Origin: Acinetobacter haemolyticus CIP 64.3 = MTCC 9819
Lineage (GTDB): Bacteria; Pseudomonadota; Gammaproteobacteria; Pseudomonadales; Moraxellaceae
DNA length: 60,645 nt
Direction of reading: 5' to 3'
NCBI RefSeq assembly: GCF_000369065.1
Contig: NZ_KB849812.1
Span: 1-60,645 of the forward strand
In this document: piece by piece, positions 8,750-17,171 of the stretch
How the letters are laid out: each line of letters opens with the position of its first letter
Position numbering within the stretch: position 1 is the stretch's first letter
The notes under the pieces: generated by a model
Databases searched by the model: none
Seen by the model: only the letters and a program-made list of their open reading frames with translations
Told to the model about the DNA's origin: nothing
Position numbers and translations under genes: made by a program

Positions 8750-9418
8750 ATGTTTATGGTTATTTACGGATTCGTGATCACCTTGGTTAGTTATTTGATT
8801 GCTAAGCCTCTCAATAAAAAAATGCCTCAAATTCCATTAATTGTATTTGCCATGTTTATTGTGATTGGTTTATTAGCCGTCCTAAGAGTTCCTTACGAAC
8901 ACTACATGGATAACGTGAATGGTATATTTAATCATTTACTAGGTTATGTCACCGTCGCTTTAGCGATACCACTTGCTGCAATGCGTTATGATGATTTACC
9001 AATTAAATCTATGATTGGAATTTTAGGTTTTGCAAGTATCAGTGCTGTCGCTTTACCTATGAGTCTTGCTTATTTGCTACATATGTCTGAACCCACAATC
9101 ATGGCCTTTGCTACACGAGCAGTCACCACGCCTATCGCACTAAACATTGCAACTTTACTCCACGCACCCTTGATGATGGTTACCCTGATTGTAATTTTAT
9201 CGGGCGTTATTGGCGCTGCTTTTTCACCTTGGATCTTAAAACATATTCATGATGAACGTGCTTCTGGTTTAGCATTAGGCCTTGCAGCTCATGCGATTGG
9301 TACAGCTCAAGCATGGCAACGTGGTCCTGTTGCAGGGCGTTATGCTGCATTTGGTATGGCGGTAAATGGTGTATTTACAGCAATTTGGTTGCCAACATTT
9401 ATTTTATCTCTATCATAA
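8750..9418 (+). CDS. CidB/LrgB-family membrane protein
   Basis: This 222-residue polytopic protein has about six to seven helices and the conserved LrgB stretches: ATRAVTTPIAL near residues 123-133 and the C-terminal AHAIGTAQAW block near 180-190. LrgB/CidB proteins act with LrgA/CidA in the inner membrane. The start ATG is 8 nt after a GGAG Shine-Dalgarno, and the gene forms an operon with the CidA-like gene. Physiological direction (pro- or anti-lytic, or metabolite transport) cannot be read from sequence. Confidence 0.88.
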   Translation: MFMVIYGFVITLVSYLIAKPLNKKMPQIPLIVFAMFIVIGLLAVLRVPYEHYMDNVNGIFNHLLGYVTVALAIPLAAMRYDDLPIKSMIGILGFASISAVALPMSLAYLLHMSEPTIMAFATRAVTTPIALNIATLLHAPLMMVTLIVILSGVIGAAFSPWILKHIHDERASGLALGLAAHAIGTAQAWQRGPVAGRYAAFGMAVNGVFTAIWLPTFILSLS

Positions 9419-9506
9419 TTTTTGTCTCAAATCACATATTAATATTGAACTAGTTATTACAAATCACCCATAATAGAGCACTTGAACATTAAATGGATTT
9501 TTGATC

Positions 9507-9950
9507 ATGGGGAAAAAATTAATAAGTGCTTTACTTTTATCAACAATCAGCAGTTTTGCCTCTGCAGTTGATATTACAGGACTCTGGCAAAGTATTGATG
9601 ACAAGACGGGGGCGCCAAAAGCGTTAGTTGAAATTCGCCAAGAATCAAATGGCAGCTATGCTGGGAAAATCGTAAAGATTACACCTCGTACAGGCTACAC
9701 ACCGAAAGAAACCTGCGTAGATTGTCCTGCACCTTATACCAATAAACCAATTTTAGGTTTAGATGTAGTCACAGGTCTAAAATACAGTGAAGGTCTAAAC
9801 TATACCAATGGTCGAATTTTAGATCCGAATACAGGTAAAATTTACAGTATGCGGGCTAAATTAAGTGCAAATGGCAAACGCTTACATTTACGCGGCTATC
9901 TAGGTGTATCCGCATTAGGTCGTAACCAAATCTGGATTCGTGCAGATTAA
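9507..9950 (+). CDS. DUF2147-domain secreted protein
   Basis: This 147-residue precursor has a Sec signal peptide (residues 1 to about 19, ending ASA) and a DUF2147 domain. That domain is predicted to be a lipocalin-like beta barrel and shows the family features ITGLWQS near the mature N-terminus and a YTNGRILDPNTGK block. Two cysteines (CVDC) may form a disulfide in the periplasm. I chose the ATG at 9507 over the TTG at 9501 because the signal peptide then starts with the typical MGKK. Function is unknown for the family. A strong terminator follows. Confidence 0.82.
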   Translation: MGKKLISALLLSTISSFASAVDITGLWQSIDDKTGAPKALVEIRQESNGSYAGKIVKITPRTGYTPKETCVDCPAPYTNKPILGLDVVTGLKYSEGLNYTNGRILDPNTGKIYSMRAKLSANGKRLHLRGYLGVSALGRNQIWIRAD

Positions 9951-9978
9951 CGATTAAAACAAATCCTTAGACAAAACA

Positions 9979-10006
9979 AAAAGCCCTATCATGTTATAGG
10001 GCTTTT
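9979..10006. terminator. Bidirectional terminator, DUF2147 gene / prc
   Basis: The inverted repeat AAAAGCCCTAT / ATAGGGCTTTT has a 6-nt loop, with A and T runs on either side. It can serve both convergent genes. Confidence 0.85.
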
Positions 10007-10021
10007 GTTTGCACGATTAAA

Positions 10022-12205
10022 TTATCGTGCTTGTAACTTTGCATAATCCAACAGAACATTTGCCGCCTCTGTTACGAACGCTTCTTCCTCTGGTAAAGGT
10101 GGACGTTGATGTGCTTTCATCTTGGCACGCGCTTCAATTAAAGCATCAATGGAAGCTTGATAACTTTCCCAATTTGCATAAGGCTTTTGACCAGATGCTA
10201 CACGTCTTTGATTTTCAGCCTCTAAAGTCTGCTTTTCTAAATCAATTAGTTCTGCACGACGCTGGTTAATATCTAATACGACCTGTTTCTGATCAGAGGT
10301 TTTCTGTGCAATTGCCTTTCTCGCCTCTAAATATTTAAACTGTGCATCCAAAGCAACACGCTCAGCAGAGAATTGGGATAATTTAGCCACATAAGGTTGA
10401 ACCGAACCCTCTCGTTTGAATGGTGCTGTTGGAATCGTATCCCACTTCAACGCATTCTTCGCTTTACGTTCACCAAACTCCTCGTTATAAATATCGACAA
10501 GTTTGATATCTGGAATCACCCCCTTATTCTGGGTACTTCCACCTGTAATACGATAGAATTTACGTTGTGTCAGCGTTGCCTGCCCATAAGCTAACGAATC
10601 CAACTGAACCTGTGCAGTTCCTTTTCCTGTCGTAGTACTACCAATTACGATACCACGCTCATAGTCCTGAATCGCAGCAGAATAAATTTCACTTGCCGAT
10701 GCAGATGCTAAATTCACAAGAACAGCCAATGGTCCTGCATAAATTTGTGCACCACCATCAGTGTCCTCAAACACATTAACATTACCGTTGCCATCTCGGA
10801 TCTGAACTACAGGACCAGATTTGATGACTTGTCCCAACATCCGCGCAACTTCTTCCAAAGAACCACCCGGATCATTTCGCAAGTCAACCAAGATTCCTTC
10901 TACTTTTTTCGCTTTGAGCGCTTCCAAAGCCTTGGCTGTATCAACTGAAACTGAACGATATTCTGCTCCTGCACGGCGAGAGCGGTAATCAAAATAGAAA
11001 GATGGAATTTCGATCACACCAAAGGTATGTTTCTTTCCATCTCGTGTGATCTCAATGGTACGTGAACGAACGCCTGCATCTTCCTCTTGAATAATATCAC
11101 GGGTTAAAGTGACATTACGCGCTTGACTCATCGGAGCACCTGGTCCAAGTAAACGTACAACCACTTTGGTTCCTCGCTTACCGCGAATCAAGCCAACGAT
11201 TTCAGAGCTTGGCCAGCCGATGACATCCACCATTTTCTCGCCGTCTTGCGCAACGCCAATAATGCGATCACCTGATTTAACTTGTCCAGACTTACTTGCA
11301 GGACCACCCTCGACGATCGTTTCAATCCGAGTGTAATCTTCATTGCCACGCTCTGGACGAATCGAAACACCGATCCCCTCTAAACGCAAAGTCGTTTGGC
11401 GATTCAGCTCCATCGCATCAATTGGTGGATAATAATTACTATGTGGATCGTATGTCGCCAACATCGCATTTAAAGTTTTTTCTAAGACATCATCACTTTT
11501 TAGACGTGCCATGCGCTCTAACTGACGCGTATAACGCTTGGTCAATGTCTGCACAGGTGTAAGATCCTCAGGTCCTGTCAGATCTTGTCCATTTGCAAGT
11601 GATGGATTTTCTTTTAATGCCTTTTGCTTGGCTAACTCTTCTTCTTTACTAATAGTTAAGTTAATTAACTGTGATACCAGCATTTTACGCCAATGCGCTT
11701 GCTGTTCAGCAGTGGTCTGGAAATAAGGAGCTTTTTCTCGTTTCAGATCCAAATAAACATCTTTTTGCTGCAAGTTTTGCGGCTTTTTCAACTCAGCCAA
11801 CATAAACTCATAAAATTGTTTCAAACGTTCACGATATTGCGCATGAATTTCAAATGGACCCGTTAAATTCCCAGCTTTGAGTGAACTACCAAAATTTGAA
11901 CCATATTTATTTTTATACTCCTCAACCTCACCACTCAAAAAAAGTGAATGATCAGGATCAAGACTATCTAAATACATATCCAAAACGCGGTTGGAAGTCG
12001 ATGCATCTAAGCGCATGTTAAGGTAGTGTTGGCGATCAACCAATGTTGCTAACTGACGTGCAACCAGTGCTTGTTCTTGTGTAGGCTTAATCACCGTTGA
12101 GACAGCAGATGCTTCTGTTGCCGCAAATGCCTCATTAATTGTATGAGAGAAAAACAAACCACCAGTCGCAATTGCAACTGCACACGCTATCATTTGAAGT
12201 TTCAT
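10022..12205 (-). CDS. prc: Tail-specific periplasmic protease Prc (Tsp)
   Basis: The product (727 residues from the ATG at 12205) is a carboxy-terminal processing protease of peptidase family S41. It has a signal peptide (about residues 1-29), an N-terminal helical domain, a PDZ domain (RIETIVEGGPA through GDRIIGV), the S41 catalytic core and a C-terminal DUF3340-like region. The catalytic serine region SASASEIY lies at about residues 501-507, and the lysine is in TTGKGTAQ about 25 residues later. E. coli Prc trims FtsI and, with NlpI, degrades the murein hydrolase MepS. I prefer the ATG at 12205 to the in-frame TTG at 12235 because it leaves a normal signal peptide and has AAGGAAG upstream. 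The IS element lies about 225 bp upstream of this start. Confidence 0.93.
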   Translation of the reverse strand: MKLQMIACAVAIATGGLFFSHTINEAFAATEASAVSTVIKPTQEQALVARQLATLVDRQHYLNMRLDASTSNRVLDMYLDSLDPDHSLFLSGEVEEYKNKYGSNFGSSLKAGNLTGPFEIHAQYRERLKQFYEFMLAELKKPQNLQQKDVYLDLKREKAPYFQTTAEQQAHWRKMLVSQLINLTISKEEELAKQKALKENPSLANGQDLTGPEDLTPVQTLTKRYTRQLERMARLKSDDVLEKTLNAMLATYDPHSNYYPPIDAMELNRQTTLRLEGIGVSIRPERGNEDYTRIETIVEGGPASKSGQVKSGDRIIGVAQDGEKMVDVIGWPSSEIVGLIRGKRGTKVVVRLLGPGAPMSQARNVTLTRDIIQEEDAGVRSRTIEITRDGKKHTFGVIEIPSFYFDYRSRRAGAEYRSVSVDTAKALEALKAKKVEGILVDLRNDPGGSLEEVARMLGQVIKSGPVVQIRDGNGNVNVFEDTDGGAQIYAGPLAVLVNLASASASEIYSAAIQDYERGIVIGSTTTGKGTAQVQLDSLAYGQATLTQRKFYRITGGSTQNKGVIPDIKLVDIYNEEFGERKAKNALKWDTIPTAPFKREGSVQPYVAKLSQFSAERVALDAQFKYLEARKAIAQKTSDQKQVVLDINQRRAELIDLEKQTLEAENQRRVASGQKPYANWESYQASIDALIEARAKMKAHQRPPLPEEEAFVTEAANVLLDYAKLQAR

Positions 12206-12420
12206 AAAATTTGGGTACTTCCTTGGATATGGCAATTATTACACGCTGATACAGCGATTAAGAACATATTTCATCCGACACTTTATCAGCCTGCATACTT
12301 ATCAGGTGCTATTAATAACCTCACAATAAGTATTTATCATCAATATCATGTAGTTTTATCATAATCTGTACTGACAAAATGTAGCAAATCATTGCACAAT
12401 TTTGCTATCGTTTTTTTCAT

Positions 12421-12429
12421 CAATTTTTT
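12421..12429. repeat. 9-bp target site duplication, left copy
   Basis: CAATTTTTT directly abuts the left inverted repeat of the IS element. It is identical to the copy at 13610-13618, showing a simple and probably recent insertion. Confidence 0.92.
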
Positions 12430-12447
12430 CTCTGTACACGACAAATT

Positions 12448-12984
12448 TCATAGGATCCTTGTCCTATCAGGCTTTTTCTTTCTTAAAATTGCTAGCACTT
12501 TCTTAAATTCTTCTTTTTTTCCAAAACCAATCAAACGTAGAATAGCCATTTGAACATAGTCCAAACCGTAGCGAAATAAACTTACTGAAAGTCGTCCATG
12601 CTTCTTTATTTTTATCGCTTTTTTCCGATCATGTTGCCATTCACCTGTTAAATAGCACCAACAGAAACCGATAGCTAGCACTGCTATCAATTTCTTGACT
12701 CGTCTAGGGTCTGTTAAACGAGTATTTTCAAGATTGAATCCACGTCCTTTGAGACAACTAAATAACGTTTCGATTTCCCAGCGTAATGCATAATCACGAA
12801 TAGCAGAAGCATTAAACATAGGAGAAACAACAAGTAAAAGCTCTCCATCTTCTAATCGTAGCGCACTAATATACAGTTTCACTCGACCAACCCAAATACG
12901 TCGTTTACGACATTCAGTTTGACCAACTTGAAGATGACGAAATAAATCACTAATTTTATGATTCTTGGCTAAGTGATTGGTCAC
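12448..12984 (-). CDS. IS4-family transposase, C-terminal frame (orf2)
   Basis: This 178-codon frame carries the third catalytic residue within the IS4 signature Y-(2)-R-(3)-E-(6)-K, visible as YALRWEIETLF followed by SCLK. It overlaps the upstream frame by 4 bp. A continuous protein is read if the ribosome or polymerase slips by -1 on the seven-A run (T run at 12992-12998 on the + strand), giving the join RVKKNFIVTNH. It has a GTG candidate start, but separate translation is less likely than fusion. The two-frame layout is the normal one for ISAba1, so I do not treat it as broken. Confidence 0.85.
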   Translation of the reverse strand: MTNHLAKNHKISDLFRHLQVGQTECRKRRIWVGRVKLYISALRLEDGELLLVVSPMFNASAIRDYALRWEIETLFSCLKGRGFNLENTRLTDPRRVKKLIAVLAIGFCWCYLTGEWQHDRKKAIKIKKHGRLSVSLFRYGLDYVQMAILRLIGFGKKEEFKKVLAILRKKKPDRTRIL

Positions 12985-13541
12985 AATAAAGTTTTTTTAA
13001 CACGTATACAGAAGTTAATGTCATTTTCAATTAACCATGTAAACCATTTCTCACCGATAAATTCTCTGTCTGCAAACACATTCACAATACGATCTTTACC
13101 AAAAATGGAGATAAAGCGTTGAATCAAAGCAATACGCTCTTTTGTATCTGAATTTCCACGTTTATTGAGCAATGTCCAAACAATAGGTATCGCTATTCCA
13201 CGATAGACGATGGCTAACATCAAGATATTAATATCTCGTTTTCCCCATTTCCAATTAGTTCTATCCAAAGTTAATTGGACTTTATCGAATGAAAATATAT
13301 TGAAAATTAACTGAGAAATTTGACGATAATCGAAATACTGATCTGCAAAGAAGCGTTGTATACGTCGATAAAATGATTGTGGTAAGCACTTGATGGGTAA
13401 GGCTTTAGATGCAGAAGAAAGATTACATGTCTGTTTTACAATTAATGCAAGCATAATCAGTGTAAAACATTTTGCATGTGACTTGTTCCACTTTAGATAT
13501 TTGTTTAAGATGAGATGTAACTCATTGAAATGTGTCATCAT
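12981..13541 (-). CDS. IS4-family transposase, N-terminal frame (orf1)
   Basis: This 186-residue frame holds the first two catalytic aspartates of the DDE transposase: LTLDRTNWKWG (first Asp) and NVFADREFIG (second Asp). Both are IS10-type motifs of the IS4 family. It begins with ATGATG close to the inner edge of the right inverted repeat. The frame ends just after an AAAAAAAC run where -1 slippage would continue into the C-terminal frame. All three catalytic residues are present across the two frames, so the element may still be able to transpose. Confidence 0.88.
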   Translation of the reverse strand: MMTHFNELHLILNKYLKWNKSHAKCFTLIMLALIVKQTCNLSSASKALPIKCLPQSFYRRIQRFFADQYFDYRQISQLIFNIFSFDKVQLTLDRTNWKWGKRDINILMLAIVYRGIAIPIVWTLLNKRGNSDTKERIALIQRFISIFGKDRIVNVFADREFIGEKWFTWLIENDINFCIRVKKTLL

Positions 13542-13549
13542 ATTCGTCG

Positions 13550-13577
13550 TCAGAAAACAAGTATTATGCCATTATTT
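13550..13577 (+). promoter_or_regulatory. Outward-reading IS promoter directed at nagZ
   Basis: TCAGAA (13550-13555) and TTATTT (13572-13577) are separated by 16 bp. They occupy the position of the well-known ISAba1 outward promoter (TTAGAA, 16 bp, TTATTT). The -35 box differs at one base from that version. Transcription would leave the element and enter nagZ about 65 bp downstream. Activity is inferred from the ISAba1 precedent. Confidence 0.7.
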
Positions 13578-13609
13578 CAATGAGTTATCTTTTTTTGTCG
13601 TGTACAAAG

Positions 13610-13618
13610 CAATTTTTT
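13610..13618. repeat. 9-bp target site duplication, right copy
   Basis: CAATTTTTT follows the right inverted repeat immediately and matches 12421-12429 exactly. Confidence 0.92.
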
Positions 13619-13642
13619 AATCAAAATTCAAACGGAATACAT

Positions 13643-14665
13643 ATGATTGGCGCTTTGATGCTAGATATTGCTGGCACAGAACTTACTCAAGAAGATATTG
13701 AACTATTACAAGCCCCGCAAGTCGGTGGCATGATTTTATTTGCACGAAATATTGAATCACCTCAACAAGTTCGCGCCCTAACCGATCAAATGCGCCAAGT
13801 ACGCCCTGATATTCTGATTGCCGTAGACCAAGAAGGCGGTCGAGTACAACGCTTGAGACAAGGTTTTACCTTATTACCTGCAATGGGAAGACTCGGTGAA
13901 CACTACCTCGAAAACCCACAACAAGCGATTGAGTTAGCAGAACAATGTGGTTGGTTAATGGCAACCGAAGTTTTAGCTGTTGGTATTGATTTCAGCTTTG
14001 CACCTGTTTTAGATCTGAATGATGTCAGTGATGTGATTGGTGATCGTGGTTTCGCTAAAAATATGCAAGATATTGTTCCTCTTGCCGACGCTTTTATGCG
14101 TGGGATGAAAAAAGCAGGTATGGCTACCACAGGCAAACATTTCCCTGGACATGGTTCGGTAAAAGCAGATTCACATGTCGCCGCTGCCATTGATAGCCGT
14201 TCATATCAAGAAATTTATGACAAAGATATGCAAAGCTTTATCAAACTCATGCCTCAACTCGATGCCTTGATGCCTGCTCATGTGATCTATGATCAAGTCG
14301 ATCCAAACCCTGCTGGATTCTCTCCATTTTGGCTACAAACAATTCTTCGCCAAGAACTTAAATTTGACGGAGTTTTATTCTCCGATGATCTAAGTATGCA
14401 AGCAGCATGTGTTGCTGGTGGTGCAGATGCACGGATTCAAGCGGCATTAAGTGCAGGTTGTGATATGGGCTTGGTCTGCAATGACCGTGATGCTGCATGT
14501 ACAGCTCTGGATGGAATCCAAAAATTGGCGTTGCCAAATCAACAGCGATTAGAGCGTATGCGTGGCAAAATTCCAAATATTCAAATCGGCACAACATTAA
14601 CTTTAGACGATGAAAACTGGCACAACGTCAGAAAAGTCATTGAAGAATTTAAGAATTCGTTCTAA
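13643..14665 (+). CDS. nagZ: Beta-N-acetylglucosaminidase NagZ
   Basis: This 340-residue cytoplasmic glycoside hydrolase (family 3) removes N-acetylglucosamine from anhydromuropeptides during peptidoglycan recycling. The signature KHFPGHGSVKADSH carries the catalytic Asp/His dyad of the mobile loop. The nucleophile is the Asp in LFSDDLSM near residue 248. AVDQEGGRVQR is the conserved substrate-binding block. The true start is the ATG at 13643 (MIGALMLDIAG). The frame is open further upstream, but only through IS sequence. Just 33 bp separate the IS end from the start codon, so the native promoter has been displaced and expression probably depends on the IS outward promoter. Confidence 0.94.
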   Translation: MIGALMLDIAGTELTQEDIELLQAPQVGGMILFARNIESPQQVRALTDQMRQVRPDILIAVDQEGGRVQRLRQGFTLLPAMGRLGEHYLENPQQAIELAEQCGWLMATEVLAVGIDFSFAPVLDLNDVSDVIGDRGFAKNMQDIVPLADAFMRGMKKAGMATTGKHFPGHGSVKADSHVAAAIDSRSYQEIYDKDMQSFIKLMPQLDALMPAHVIYDQVDPNPAGFSPFWLQTILRQELKFDGVLFSDDLSMQAACVAGGADARIQAALSAGCDMGLVCNDRDAACTALDGIQKLALPNQQRLERMRGKIPNIQIGTTLTLDDENWHNVRKVIEEFKNSF

Positions 14666-14730
14666 CTTTGATTAGATTTTTTTAATTGTTCTATTCATAC
14701 GATGGAATCTTGCCGAGAGCTCATCTGATT

Positions 14731-14837
14731 AAAGGATTTGGCCTTCGGCTCGACTTACTTTTCAGGGATGAAAAGTAAGCAAAAATCCTTTGTTAGGCTG
14801 AGGGTACATCCTTTAACCCCAGCCCAACAGCGGCATC
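14731..14837. repeat. Multi-hairpin intergenic element downstream of nagZ
   Basis: A compact run of inverted repeats fills the nagZ-methyltransferase gap. An outer 9-bp stem, AAAGGATTT (14731-14739) with AAATCCTTT (14783-14791), encloses two hairpins: GCC-TTC-GGC at 14741-14749 and the perfect 10-bp stem CTTACTTTTC / GAAAAGTAAG at 14754-14779. Downstream, GGCTG/CAGCC pairs across about 14797-14825, and GCGGCAT-CC-ATGCCGC forms a 7-bp palindrome near 14830-14845. The layout suggests a dispersed repeat or a structured RNA. The 69-codon frame across it (14738-14947) is not convincing. No other gene is visible in 14666-14952. Confidence 0.6.
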
Positions 14838-14952
14838 CATGCCGCCCCACGATAGTAAATAACAAACCTAAACCAAGATGTAGTCAAAACACTCTATATT
14901 TTAAAGAGATGAATTTTATATCTAAATTAGGAAAAAATAGAGTCTAGGACAG

Positions 14953-15795
14953 ATGACACAACAACTTTCAAAACATCGCCACATTTCATTTACCGCACAC
15001 TACACAGGCTATATTTGGTATCAGATGGGGATTTCACATCCCTCTCTTGCAACAGCCAAAGGAAAAACACTTGCTGCTTTAGTCCATCCGATTGAAAGTT
15101 GGGCGGAAAAATATGTGGGCGGTAGCATGCGCACTACGCTCAAGCAACGCCACACTATGCTAGATGCCCATTTAGAGCAACTCATCCGCCAACATCCAGA
15201 CTTGCAGGTACTTGAAATTGCTTGTGGCTTATCTCCGCGTGGCTGGTGGTTTAGACAACACTATCCAGATATTGTTTATCGTGAACTTGATCTACCTGAT
15301 ATGGCTGCAACCAAGCAAGCCGCATTACAACAAATCGAAGAAAATGTCGAAGATGTGCTATCAGTAGACTTATTTACAGAAGCATTTGCAGACGCCTTTG
15401 CCGTATTTGATTCGAAACGCCCATTGGTGATTATTAGCGAAGGTTTAATTAACTATTTTGATAAGCCTTTACTACACCAATTGATCCAATCCATTGCGAC
15501 TTATGGAAAAGATTTTATCGAACTTCATTATCTTACTGATCTTTATCCAGAACCAACGCAAAACAAACTTGCTACAATTATTTGGAATAGCAGCCGCTTA
15601 CTAAAATGGATGTCTCGCAGTGCATTTAGTTTTCACTTTCAAACACCATCAGAAGTTGAGCAGTTTTTCTATGAAGCTGGTTTTAAACAAGTAACAGTCT
15701 TACAACCTAAACAATTCTTCGAGCAAAAAATACTGGAAAATAAACAACAACATTTAGGTGATCTGGTTTGGACCATTCAAGCAAGTAATAACTAA
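14953..15795 (+). CDS. Class I SAM-dependent methyltransferase (LCMT-like)
   Basis: This 280-residue protein resembles the leucine carboxyl methyltransferase/PpmC-like group. The SAM-binding motif I is LEIACGLSPRGW at about residues 84-95. An acidic residue follows at the next strand (RELDLPDM), and VIISEGLINYFD at about residues 163-174 is the post-motif block typical of this group. The substrate is unknown. A terminator follows directly, and the multi-hairpin element precedes it, so it is probably monocistronic. Confidence 0.75.
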   Translation: MTQQLSKHRHISFTAHYTGYIWYQMGISHPSLATAKGKTLAALVHPIESWAEKYVGGSMRTTLKQRHTMLDAHLEQLIRQHPDLQVLEIACGLSPRGWWFRQHYPDIVYRELDLPDMAATKQAALQQIEENVEDVLSVDLFTEAFADAFAVFDSKRPLVIISEGLINYFDKPLLHQLIQSIATYGKDFIELHYLTDLYPEPTQNKLATIIWNSSRLLKWMSRSAFSFHFQTPSEVEQFFYEAGFKQVTVLQPKQFFEQKILENKQQHLGDLVWTIQASNN

Positions 15796-15803
15796 CCCAC
15801 AAG

Positions 15804-15842
15804 AAAAAAGAGAAGTGATCAAATGATCTACTTCTCTTTTTT
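15804..15842. terminator. Bidirectional terminator after the methyltransferase gene
   Basis: The 12-bp stem AAAAAGAGAAGT / ACTTCTCTTTTT is flanked by A and T runs. It separates two convergent genes. Confidence 0.82.
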
Positions 15843-15860
15843 ACTAATCGTAAACTAAAA

Positions 15861-17171
15861 TTACGACTGTTTTTGACGCTCAATAAACCGTATTAAACGC
15901 TCAGCAACATCGAAATTGCCATGTTTAAACAAAATACGTAATCCTTGCACTGTTGCTTCGAAAGTTAAGCATTCAATTTTAAACTCGCCTTCTTCATCAG
16001 CTAAATGTAAAGCTAAATCACGCGGATGTTGGCTAACAAAATCAAGCTGTTCTAAGTCATCAAGTTTTAAATACACACCAAAGAAAGTGATATCAACAAC
16101 TTTAACTAAAACTTCAGTATCTAAATGACGATGTGTTAGTTTAGTTTCTGGTTGCAAGACTGGAATACGTTCTTCACCACGACGTTCGATCTGTTTCATT
16201 TCCTCACGTGTCATGGTAATAATGCCATCAAGATTGTCGATGGATTCACCCTTCAAGAATGAGGTAAACAAATTCATCGTTTCTTTACGACGTTGTAATT
16301 GTGGTACATGATCTGCATTGGCAATCAAAGCAAAATGCATATCTTGACATTGAAGTGCAAAGTCCGCATTTTCATGAGGTAAAGTAAAACTATCGTACTG
16401 CCCTGCTGCAACCAATGTTTTACACTGCGGCACAGGCACATCACTTAGACGCAATAAACGATTGCAATTGATCTCGTAACGTTCACGCTCGGTTGCACTA
16501 AACTCCGCCATCTGTCTAAAAAACAAACGTTTTGCCGTCGGTGACATGCGTGTTTTATCCAATTTGGCATGATTAACCAAATACAAAATAACAGCTTGCC
16601 CAAACTCTTCCATGCGATCCTCGCGCATGAGATGCAACGACTCTTCAAGTAGCATACGCCAACTTTTACGTGTCTTTTGCATGACACCCATCAACACCAT
16701 ACGATCAATAAGTTCTGGACGTTGATGTGCAAACGAAGAAGCAACCACCGATCCCAAAGACATTCCCATCATGGAAACTTTATCGATTCCTACAATATCA
16801 AGCCATTGACCAAGCATTTTTGATAAGTCTGGCAATTCTAAAACACCTGCAGATTCACCAGTATCAACATTACGAATTTGTTGATTTGCACCCATGGATG
16901 GTAAATCGATTAAAATAACAGGACCACTCTCAAAAAGTTGCTCAACACAATATTTATAAGAGTTAAAGTTTTGAAATGCGCCCCCGACAATTACAATCGG
17001 CGTGTTATAGATCGTTTTAGGATCTGCAATCGCCATATATTCAATTTTCCAACCATCAATCCATGTTGTGCGTGCTGGTTGCTTAAAACTGTTTTTATTG
17101 TAGATGTCGAAAAAACCAAACCCTGTGTAGGTATGATTTAAATCCGAGTCCATTTGGATAATGGAATTCAT
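15861..17171 (-). CDS. Alpha/beta hydrolase with C-terminal PilZ-like domain
   Basis: This 436-residue protein has an N-terminal alpha/beta hydrolase domain with nucleophile elbow GMSLG (Ser138), an Asp in AAGQYDSF and a His in ANADHVPQ, which together form a plausible catalytic triad. The last roughly 110 residues look like a PilZ domain: RRGEER provides the RxxxR motif, and DITFFG stands for (D/N)xSxxG with Thr replacing Ser. PilZ domains bind cyclic di-GMP, so the hydrolase may be c-di-GMP-responsive. I chose the ATG at 17171 because GGAGGAAGGAC directly precedes it; the frame upstream to 17246 lacks such a site. The substrate is unknown. Confidence 0.75.
   Translation of the reverse strand: MNSIIQMDSDLNHTYTGFGFFDIYNKNSFKQPARTTWIDGWKIEYMAIADPKTIYNTPIVIVGGAFQNFNSYKYCVEQLFESGPVILIDLPSMGANQQIRNVDTGESAGVLELPDLSKMLGQWLDIVGIDKVSMMGMSLGSVVASSFAHQRPELIDRMVLMGVMQKTRKSWRMLLEESLHLMREDRMEEFGQAVILYLVNHAKLDKTRMSPTAKRLFFRQMAEFSATERERYEINCNRLLRLSDVPVPQCKTLVAAGQYDSFTLPHENADFALQCQDMHFALIANADHVPQLQRRKETMNLFTSFLKGESIDNLDGIITMTREEMKQIERRGEERIPVLQPETKLTHRHLDTEVLVKVVDITFFGVYLKLDDLEQLDFVSQHPRDLALHLADEEGEFKIECLTFEATVQGLRILFKHGNFDVAERLIRFIERQKQS

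Larger units (their letters stand above)
12430..13609 (-). mobile_element. ISAba1-like insertion sequence (IS4 family), intact, 1180 bp
   Basis: The element is bounded by 16-bp terminal inverted repeats, CTCTGTACACGACAAA at 12430-12445 and its complement at 13594-13609, with one mismatch. Perfect 9-bp direct repeats flank it. The length of 1180 bp, the end sequences, the two-frame transposase and the 9-bp duplication all match what is known of ISAba1. Internal differences from the ISAba1 sequence as I remember it suggest a close relative rather than the reference copy. The transposase runs leftwards, so its 5' end and the outward promoter face nagZ. Confidence 0.93.

Noticed and set aside
12448..13541. 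Transposase as a frameshifted pseudogene
   Set aside because: The element has perfect target duplications, good ends and all DDE residues. The two-frame layout with about 186 and 178 codons is the known organisation of ISAba1.
13532..13642. N-terminal extension of nagZ into the IS element
   Set aside because: The extra residues come from IS end sequence, including the terminal inverted repeat. NagZ homologues begin at the ATG at 13643.
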